From the NCBI GenBank assembly GCA_023406985.1, contig JAEXTK010000043.1, positions 1-27,747 of the forward strand: DNA of 27,747 nucleotides. The letters are read 5' to 3'. Origin of the DNA: Spirochaetota bacterium (GTDB lineage: Bacteria; Spirochaetota; Spirochaetia; Treponematales; Breznakiellaceae). Shown one piece after another: positions 8,024-14,340 of the stretch. A model generated the notes under the pieces. The model was not told the DNA's origin. It did not search any database and worked only from the letters and a program-made list of their open reading frames with translations. Position numbers and translations under genes: made by a program. Position 1 is the stretch's first letter, and the number at the start of each line of letters is the position of its first letter.

Positions 8024-8114
8024 TCGTTAATCCTGCACGAAATTCACCAAGGGAAGCAGGAAGGGGGAGGCGCCAAGATCGAATGGCGCGGAGTCCCTCC
8101 AGTCGTCCTCCGCC

Positions 8115-9293
8115 TCAGCCCACCACGAGGCTCGTCAGGTAGGGGATGGAGATGAAATTCCCGATCATGCCGCCGAGCGAAGATAGGAAGAAAACGAGCA
8201 GGGCGCGCGTGACCCGGTTGCGGTAGAAGCCGCGGATGCTCGCGACGTCCTCGGAGAGGCTCTGTACGTCGGCCACGCGGGGCTTGCGGAGGGACGCTTC
8301 GGCCACGCCGGAGAAGAGTCCGACGCCGACGAAGGGATTGATGGTCGCGATCGGCGCCCCGAAGAAGGAGATGATGATGGACAGGGGATGGCCGAAGGCG
8401 AGCGCGGCGCCGAGGGCGGCGAGCGAGCCGTTGAGCAGCATCCATTTGATCATCATGTCGAGGCTGACGCCCGCTCCGGCGCGGAGGAAGCCGGCCGCGA
8501 TGAGGGCGACGAGGAGCGCCGGAATGAGCCAGGGAAGGGCCGCGCTCAGGCGGGAAGGTTCCGGGATCATTTCGAGGTCCGAGACGTCGGCGGAGGCGCC
8601 CGCCTCCGCGAGGCGCGCGAGGTGCGCCTTGACGCCGTCCATGTGTCCGGCGCCGATCACCGCGACGAGCCGCCGGCCGTCGCTGGACCAGATCTTGGAG
8701 GCCAAGTAGCGGTCCCGCTCGTCGATCAGGGTCTCCTTTACCTTCGGCAGGTAGTCCGCGAGCTGGGCCATCATGCCGTCCAATTCGTTCTTGTCCTTGA
8801 GCGCCTCGATCTCCGCCTCGTCCAGCTTTTCCGTGCTGAGTGCGCTGGAGGCGAGGGCCGCCATGAGCTTGCTCTTGCTCCAGAATCCGCACTTGGCCCA
8901 GGCGCGCTTGAGCGTGACCTGGACCTCGCGGTCGCAGAAAGAATACGGGATGCCGAGCTCGACGGCCGTCTCCACGGCCTTCTTCATCTCGTCGCCGGGC
9001 TTCACCCCGAGGCCCATCCCGAGGCGGCGCTGGAAACTGGAGAGGACGAGGTTCGCCATCAGGAGGAAACCCTTGCCTTCCTTGAGGACCTTGGCCACGT
9101 CGAGTTTTTCCCAATCTTCCTGCTCGGTCATGGATTTGTAGCGTCCGGCGTCGATCTCCACGCAGACGCGGTCGGGCGCCTCTTCGCGGACCACCCGCGC
9201 CACTTCCTCGACGCTCTCGCGCGACACGTGGGCCGTGCCGACGAGGATGATTTCCCGGTCGCCGAGGATGAGGCGGCTTCTATTATCGTTCAT
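8115..9293 (-). CDS. TraB/PrgY-family membrane protein
   Basis: 392 residues. The N-terminal soluble domain carries the TraB/PrgY signatures IILVGTAHVSRES (16-28), CVEID (44-48) and AVIGAGHMDGVKAHL (211-225), which place conserved GTxH and GxxH residues in a fold related to erythromycin-esterase/TIKI-type proteins. The C-terminal third has about four hydrophobic segments (about 252-272, 278-300, 304-330, 363-388). PrgY is known from enterococcal plasmids, where it lowers pheromone activity; chromosomal homologues, including those of spirochaetes, have no settled function, and protease-like or quality-control roles have been proposed for the wider superfamily. The ATG at 9293 overlaps the DHH-gene stop (ATGA) and has AGGAG upstream. 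Last gene of the lipoprotein operon. Confidence 0.88.
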   Translation of the reverse strand: MNDNRSRLILGDREIILVGTAHVSRESVEEVARVVREEAPDRVCVEIDAGRYKSMTEQEDWEKLDVAKVLKEGKGFLLMANLVLSSFQRRLGMGLGVKPGDEMKKAVETAVELGIPYSFCDREVQVTLKRAWAKCGFWSKSKLMAALASSALSTEKLDEAEIEALKDKNELDGMMAQLADYLPKVKETLIDERDRYLASKIWSSDGRRLVAVIGAGHMDGVKAHLARLAEAGASADVSDLEMIPEPSRLSAALPWLIPALLVALIAAGFLRAGAGVSLDMMIKWMLLNGSLAALGAALAFGHPLSIIISFFGAPIATINPFVGVGLFSGVAEASLRKPRVADVQSLSEDVASIRGFYRNRVTRALLVFFLSSLGGMIGNFISIPYLTSLVVG

Positions 9294-10330
9294 TGGTTCT
9301 CCTGGGCGGACTCTACCGCCTCGACGAATCGTTCGAAAAGGATGTCTTCGTTGGGGCAGGCGAGGGAGCGGATCACGCCGCCCGCCATGTGGTCGTGCCC
9401 GCCGCCTTCCCCGATACCGGAAAGGGCCTCCCGCACGACCGCGCCCGCCGAGATATCGCCCGACCTGCTGCGGACGGAGACGTGGGCCTTGCCGCCGCCG
9501 GTCTCGACTATAACCGTGACCGAGATTTCCTTCAACCGGAGGAAGAAGTCGGCCATGATGGAGATGAGTTCCTGGCTGCAGTCCATATGGAGGACCGTGA
9601 AGAAGAGCGGCCCCCGCGTGTGGGAATGGGCGACCGCGTATTCGAAGGCGGGCAGGTCCGCGATGGAGAGGGAAGCCTTGACGACGCGGGTCCCGAACTC
9701 CCAATCGGCGCGGAAGAAGAGGCGATGGTGCGCCTCGAGGTCGGCGGGACTCACCCGGCGGGAGAGGAAGTCGGTGTCCATCTGGATGCCCATGAGGAGG
9801 GCGGTGGCGGTCTCGCGGTCGGGATCGAGTCCGGCGTCGCCCCAATACTCGCCGATGATGGTGGCGCAGGCGCCGTAGCTCGTGCGGACGTCGACGAAGG
9901 GAGCGGAAACGCTACCGGGATTCGGATGGTGGTCTACGACGCCCACGAGCCGGGACGTGAGGGGCAGGGCGTTCGCGTTCGTGGGGCTCCCGTCCACCAG
10001 GATGCAGGGCGCGTCTTCCAGCTCCGCGGGGAGGTCCTCCCGGATCCGCTCCAGCGGGATCCCCAGTTCGCCTACCATGGCGGTGAGCGAATGGCTGCGC
10101 ACGCGGCCGCGATGGAGGATCCGGCATTCGAAGCCGAAATGCGCGAGGAGCTTCGCGAGGCCGAACGCGGCCGCGGCCGCGTCATGATCGGGATGGTCGT
10201 GGGGTTGGACCACGACGAGGCGGCTCGGGTCCGCGCGGCGGGCCGGCCCGCGGTCCGCTGAATCGCGGCGTTCCGCGCATGCGGCTTCGAGGGCCGCGTT
10301 CAGTCGGGCGAAGGCGCCCGGTGCGTCCAA
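9290..10330 (-). CDS. DHH/DHHA1-family phosphoesterase (NrnA-like)
   Basis: 346 residues. Motifs: DHPDHDAAAAAFG (45-57), VDGSP (112-116), VDHHPNPG (132-139, the DHH motif), MGIQMDTDF (180-188) and, in the DHHA1 part, GEGGGHDHMAGG (307-318). These are the metal-binding and substrate-binding blocks of the NrnA/GdpP-type family, which hydrolyse short oligoribonucleotides, pAp or cyclic dinucleotides. Which of these is the substrate cannot be told from sequence. There are no transmembrane or GGDEF-like segments, so it is cytoplasmic and unlike GdpP. The start is TTG at 10330, four bases after the stop of the TPR gene, with GAAGG-like sequence upstream and no better start in frame. It overlaps traB-like by 4 bp. 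Confidence 0.88.
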   Translation of the reverse strand: MDAPGAFARLNAALEAACAERRDSADRGPARRADPSRLVVVQPHDHPDHDAAAAAFGLAKLLAHFGFECRILHRGRVRSHSLTAMVGELGIPLERIREDLPAELEDAPCILVDGSPTNANALPLTSRLVGVVDHHPNPGSVSAPFVDVRTSYGACATIIGEYWGDAGLDPDRETATALLMGIQMDTDFLSRRVSPADLEAHHRLFFRADWEFGTRVVKASLSIADLPAFEYAVAHSHTRGPLFFTVLHMDCSQELISIMADFFLRLKEISVTVIVETGGGKAHVSVRSRSGDISAGAVVREALSGIGEGGGHDHMAGGVIRSLACPNEDILFERFVEAVESAQENQ

Positions 10331-10334
10331 GGTC

Positions 10335-11777
10335 CTAGCCCTTCGCGGTACGCGCTTCCAGGGCCCATTCGATGAGGCGCCACTCGACGATGCCCTTGCG
10401 GTCCATGTCGCGCGCTTCCCGCAGAAAGCGATCCGCGAGCTGGTCGTTGCCCCGGAACGCGTAGTACTGGGTCAGGTAATAGAGCATCCGCGCCTTGGTA
10501 TCCTTGTTCTTCTCCTTGTCGATGCGCACGACCACGTCGGTATCGCCGCTTTGGTCGTGGTAGAGACGGAGAAGGTACCATTCGATGGATTCCCGCGGGA
10601 CCGTGGTCAGCGTTTTGGCGAGGAAGGGCTTCGCGTCGTTCGCGCCCCGCGCGCGCATCCAAGCGAGCGCCGTGAGCAGGGCGTAGTTCGCGTGGCTCGG
10701 CGAGCGTTTGTACGCTTCCATGAACGCTTCCCGCGAGGCTTCCCAACGGCCGTCCCGCATGCGGAGGATGCCGAGGGCTTCGAACGCGAAATAATAGTCC
10801 GGTTTGAGTTTCGCCAGCAGGGCATAATCGCGTTCGGCGCCCGCGTAGTCGCCGAGCTCGTCGCGGATGCCCGCGCTGTAGACGTAGGAGAGGAAATGCG
10901 CGGGATCGATGGCCGCGGCCCGGTCGAAGTCCTTGAGGGCTTCGGTCTTGCGGTCCATGTCGAGGAGGACGGAACCGCGGTCGATGGCGATCCAGTAATC
11001 CTTAGGGGCCAGCTTCACGGCCGTATCCAGATCCGCCAGGGCCTTCGGGAGCAGGCCCGCGTCCCGGTTGAGCCGTCCGCGTTCCGCCCAGGGATCGGCC
11101 CAGGTGGGATAGTTCTCCGTCGCGATCTTGAGCGCCGCCTCGGCCGCCGCGGGATCGTCCGCGCGCCGCCGCAGGCGGGCTTTTCCGAGCAAGGCATCCG
11201 CGTTAACCGGATCCGCGGCGAGGCACTTATCGAAGTAAGCCTCGGCGTTCTTGTAGGATTTCGCCCGCAGCGCCGTCGCGCCCAAGGCGGCGAGCGTCGG
11301 CGCGTGGCGCGGATCGGCGGCCGCGGCGCGGTTCAGGAGGTCGATCCGCTCCTTCTCGCGTCCGGCGGCGCCTTCCGCCGCGGCGAGCACGTAGAGCGCT
11401 TCGGCGTTGTTCGGCTCTTTCGCGACGACGTCCGCCGCGATCGCGCGCGCGTCCTCGACCTTGCCGGCCGAGGCGAGCACGGAGGCCTTGATCAAGCGGA
11501 TGGACGGATCGGCGGCCGCGGCCGCGTCCAGCGCGTCGAAGGCGGCGATCGCCGCGTCCATGTTGCCGGCGGCGAGCGACGCGGAGACGTTCTTGAGAAC
11601 ATCCTCGGTGGTGGGTTTTGCGGTTACCGTACCGGGTTTCGGTTTTTCCTGGGTCGGAGCGGCGGTCGCCGGCCCGCGCGCGGGCGGCGGAGCGCTGACG
11701 CACGAGGCCAAGGTGACGGCGATCGCCGCGGCCAGAACGACCGCGAGCGGAGCGTTCGACGTAATCATTCCGCGCAT
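10335..11777 (-). CDS. TPR-repeat lipoprotein
   Basis: 480 residues from the ATG at 11777. A short basic start, a hydrophobic core and the lipobox LASC (C26) mark a lipoprotein; a Pro/Thr/Lys-rich linker follows to about 60. The rest is a run of helical hairpins of TPR type, for example in AEAYFDKCLAADPVNADALL and EALKDFDRAAAIDPAHFLSY, with eight or more units likely. Such proteins act as periplasmic scaffolds on the membrane. A second ATG at 11768 would start without the Arg and is the one best placed for a leaderless mRNA. First gene of a three-gene operon with the DHH phosphoesterase and the TraB-like protein. No partner can be named. Confidence 0.87.
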   Translation of the reverse strand: MRGMITSNAPLAVVLAAAIAVTLASCVSAPPPARGPATAAPTQEKPKPGTVTAKPTTEDVLKNVSASLAAGNMDAAIAAFDALDAAAAADPSIRLIKASVLASAGKVEDARAIAADVVAKEPNNAEALYVLAAAEGAAGREKERIDLLNRAAAADPRHAPTLAALGATALRAKSYKNAEAYFDKCLAADPVNADALLGKARLRRRADDPAAAEAALKIATENYPTWADPWAERGRLNRDAGLLPKALADLDTAVKLAPKDYWIAIDRGSVLLDMDRKTEALKDFDRAAAIDPAHFLSYVYSAGIRDELGDYAGAERDYALLAKLKPDYYFAFEALGILRMRDGRWEASREAFMEAYKRSPSHANYALLTALAWMRARGANDAKPFLAKTLTTVPRESIEWYLLRLYHDQSGDTDVVVRIDKEKNKDTKARMLYYLTQYYAFRGNDQLADRFLREARDMDRKGIVEWRLIEWALEARTAKG

Positions 11778-11790
11778 ACTATACGATCGG
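11778..11790 (-). promoter_or_regulatory. Putative -10 region of the TPR lipoprotein operon
   Basis: On the minus strand, CCGATCG (11790-11784) directly followed by TATAGT (11783-11778), which touches the ATG at 11777. The -35 is weak (TTGCCG, 15-bp spacer). No Shine-Dalgarno is present, so the message may be leaderless and begin at the ATG at 11768. Confidence 0.4.
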
Positions 11791-11805
11791 ACACGAATCG
11801 GCAAG

Positions 11806-11835
11806 TTGAAATAGGGGATGCCGATCGGGTATCCT
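11806..11835 (+). promoter_or_regulatory. Putative promoter of the membrane-anchored protein gene
   Basis: TTGAAA (11806-11811), 18-bp spacer ending with CCGATCGGG, then TATCCT (11830-11835). Only eight bases separate the -10 from the ATG at 11844 and there is no Shine-Dalgarno sequence, so the transcript should be leaderless or nearly so. Confidence 0.45.
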
Positions 11836-11843
11836 CGTCCTCA

Positions 11844-13640
11844 ATGAACGGACATCCATTCCGTCGGGCCGTCGCGTTGTTCGGCTTGTACGCCCTGGTG
11901 CTCTGCACGCTCGTAGTGGTGCAATTCTCGCGTCGATCCGGCTTCACGCTGACCGAAGGGTCGTTGGCGATATCGGGCAGGTACGCGGACGGGGATTCCG
12001 CGGCCGCCGCGTCGGGAGAGCGCGCCCTCTCCGGCCCCCTGGCGGTATTCTTCGGCGGTATGGAATTCCGGCTTTCCGGCGGCGACGGTATGCTTTCGAC
12101 CGTCTCCGGCGGAGCGGCGCAGGAAGCGATGCCGGTTTCCATGAAAGCCTCCGACAATTCCGCCGCCGTCCGCCTATCCGACGGCAGCGTGCTGCTCTTC
12201 AGGACCGCCTTCTCGGGCGGGGCGGAAACGCTCCAGGTATCGGCTTCGCTCGGCCGGTCCGTCCAGACGCTCCGGTTGCCGTACCGTCCGCTCCGCTCGT
12301 CGCGGATGGTGGAGACCGAAGGCGGCGGCATCGCCTTCGCCGCGCGGGACGGCTCGTATTCGTTCCGGCGCGCCACGGTGGACGCGGAAAAGAGGGCGCT
12401 CGTGCTGAACCCGGGCGCCTCCTCGTTCTCCTACGGGAAGATCGTCCCCCAGAAGGCCTTCTCGCCCGCCGAACTCGCGATGCCGCAGGCCGCGGACAAG
12501 TCCGCCTTCGACCGCGCGGTGCTGCGGTGGCGCGATCTCGCGCAGGCGGGCTGGGAACGGGCCATGGCGGGCTCCCCCGACGAGGAGACCATCGTCGCGT
12601 ACGTGGCCGAATCGAACCGGCGCGGCGGCTACCGTTCGGCGGTGGCCACGGCGCCCAAGCCCTTCGTGGACGGCGCCGGGCGGACCTTCCTGTCCACCGT
12701 CTACTTCGGCCGCCTGGACGAGGCGCTCCGCTCGCTCTCGGCCGATGAGCGGGAGACGCTCGGCCGGCTTTCCCGCTTGGCGAACGAGCGGAATCTCGAC
12801 CTGTTCGCGGAGCGGGACCTCATTGCCTACCTCGCCGTCCGCGCGAGCCGGACGATCGCGGACGACGTGGCGGCCTTCGCGCGCGCGGTGGACCCTTCCT
12901 CGGTGACGCCGACCCTGGCCGCGGGCTTCCTGGAATGCTGGGCCGATTGGAAGAAATTCAGGCCGGCGGATGCCAATCCCTTCGACACCCTTGTGGACCA
13001 GTCCCGTTTCGTCCTCTCGGGCGTGCTGAAGAAGTCCGACGACGGCATCGTCCTGCCCTTGGCTGACGGCGTCGTGGATACCGCCTTCGCCCTGCGCGCG
13101 GGCCGGGCCCTCGCGCGGTCCGCCGAGGCCGCGAAGGACGAAACGTGGCTGGAACTCGGCAGGACCCTGACCTTGTCGGTGCTCTCGCTCGCCGATTCCG
13201 TCGGCTCGGTTCCCGCGGCCTTGCAGTTCGCCCCACCGGCCGCTCCGGTCCCTTCGGGGCAGGCCCGGCTCTCCGCGGCCCGCATCTACCGGATGGTCGC
13301 CGAGGAGGACCGGTTCCCCCGGGCGGTGCCGCTCGCCGCCGAAGGGGGCGCTCCGCTCTGGGCGTGGACCGCCGCCTCGTCCGTGGCGGTCTCCCGTGAA
13401 GCGGGCGTCCTGGACCTCGCGGTGACCTTCGCCGCGGGCGAGACGCACTACATGATGATCCGGGGACTCAAGCCGTTCGCGAAGATCCAACTGTACGGCA
13501 TCGATTTCCGTACCGATCCTCGCTTCGAACGGTACGATTCCTCCGGCTGGGCATACTCCGCCTCCGAGCAGACGCTCATCCTGAAGATGAAGCACAAGAT
13601 GCCGGTGGAACAGGTGAGGATCTATTTTGAAGCGCCATGA
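11844..13640 (+). CDS. Membrane-anchored protein of unknown function
   Basis: 598 residues; I do not recognise the family. Residues 9-27 form one hydrophobic segment after FRR, with no lipobox, so the protein is probably a signal anchor with a periplasmic body. Residues about 35-190 are rich in Gly, Ser and short alternating hydrophobic stretches (beta structure); about 195-430 look helical; the last 150 residues again look beta-rich and end in VEQVRIYFEAP. No catalytic motif stands out. The frame is open far upstream, but that part is antisense to the TPR gene; the ATG at 11844 is set by the divergent promoter and by the anchor. The histidine-phosphatase gene overlaps its last 14 bases. Confidence 0.8.
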   Translation: MNGHPFRRAVALFGLYALVLCTLVVVQFSRRSGFTLTEGSLAISGRYADGDSAAAASGERALSGPLAVFFGGMEFRLSGGDGMLSTVSGGAAQEAMPVSMKASDNSAAVRLSDGSVLLFRTAFSGGAETLQVSASLGRSVQTLRLPYRPLRSSRMVETEGGGIAFAARDGSYSFRRATVDAEKRALVLNPGASSFSYGKIVPQKAFSPAELAMPQAADKSAFDRAVLRWRDLAQAGWERAMAGSPDEETIVAYVAESNRRGGYRSAVATAPKPFVDGAGRTFLSTVYFGRLDEALRSLSADERETLGRLSRLANERNLDLFAERDLIAYLAVRASRTIADDVAAFARAVDPSSVTPTLAAGFLECWADWKKFRPADANPFDTLVDQSRFVLSGVLKKSDDGIVLPLADGVVDTAFALRAGRALARSAEAAKDETWLELGRTLTLSVLSLADSVGSVPAALQFAPPAAPVPSGQARLSAARIYRMVAEEDRFPRAVPLAAEGGAPLWAWTAASSVAVSREAGVLDLAVTFAAGETHYMMIRGLKPFAKIQLYGIDFRTDPRFERYDSSGWAYSASEQTLILKMKHKMPVEQVRIYFEAP

Positions 13641-14322
13641 CGACGCCGCGGCCTTGGCCGACGGCGCATTCTTTTCCGTATTGACGGGTCCCGTCGATTT
13701 CCTGCTCGTGCGCCACGGCGAGAGCGAAGGAAACGCGGCGGGCATCTTCCAGGGACGCCAGGATTCCCCGCTCTCGCCGGTGGGGCGCGGCCAGGCGGCC
13801 GCTCGCGGCCGCGCGCTCGCGAAGGCCATGGGCGGAAGCGCGGTCGTCTACTGTTCGCCGCTTTCCCGCGCCCGCGAGAGCGCCGAAATCATCGCGCGGA
13901 CCGCGGGCATCGCGGAGCCCCGCGTGGAAGCGGACCTCATCGAACTGGACACGGGGTCGTGGACCGGGCGGTCGTGGACGGAAATCCAGGCATCGGAGCC
14001 CGGGACCTGGAGACGCTTCCACGGCGAGAGTTGGGCGGCCATAGACGACGCTGAGCGTCCCGAAGCGCTCTACGACCGCGCGATGCGCGTCTGGACCGTC
14101 CTGCGCGACGCCGCGGCCGCCGAAGGCTTCCGCACCGTGGTGGCGGTTTCGCACGGAGGTTTCCTCCAATGGCTCATCCGCACCACCTTCGGCTGCAGGT
14201 CGTGGTTTCCCCTGGTACCCACGCACAACTGCGCGGTCTCGCGGCTCCGCGTGGAACCGGCCGAGGGCCGCGCCTACGTCTCCTGGAAGGCCTTGGACGA
14301 GAAGGTGGAAATCGGCATCTAG
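13627..14322 (+). CDS. Histidine phosphatase family protein (phosphoglycerate mutase-like)
   Basis: 231 residues. LLVRHGESEGNAAGIFQGRQDSPLS carries the RHG motif with the phospho-accepting His (about 29), followed by YCSPLSRARESAEI, ELDTGSWTGRSW and VVAVSHGGFLQWL with the second His. This is the branch that holds GpmB, CobC-like and broad-specificity phosphatases; the substrate is uncertain. The likely start is TTG at 13627 with GAGGAT about seven bases before it, inside the end of the upstream gene in another frame; a TTG at 13681 is a possible shorter start. Co-transcribed with the membrane-anchored protein. Its end faces the GatB-asparaginase gene with only 18 bp between the stops and no clear terminator. 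Confidence 0.9.
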   Translation: MKRHDDAAALADGAFFSVLTGPVDFLLVRHGESEGNAAGIFQGRQDSPLSPVGRGQAAARGRALAKAMGGSAVVYCSPLSRARESAEIIARTAGIAEPRVEADLIELDTGSWTGRSWTEIQASEPGTWRRFHGESWAAIDDAERPEALYDRAMRVWTVLRDAAAAEGFRTVVAVSHGGFLQWLIRTTFGCRSWFPLVPTHNCAVSRLRVEPAEGRAYVSWKALDEKVEIGI

Positions 14323-14340
14323 GGCGCCGATCCGCCTCCG

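Noticed and set aside
8388..9878. 496-codon open frame on the + strand
   Set aside because: Antisense to the TraB-like and DHH genes, both of which have clear motifs; a product of high GC content.
10551..11843. N-terminal extension of the membrane-anchored protein
   Set aside because: The frame is open but lies antisense to the TPR lipoprotein, and the signal anchor and promoter place the start at 11844.
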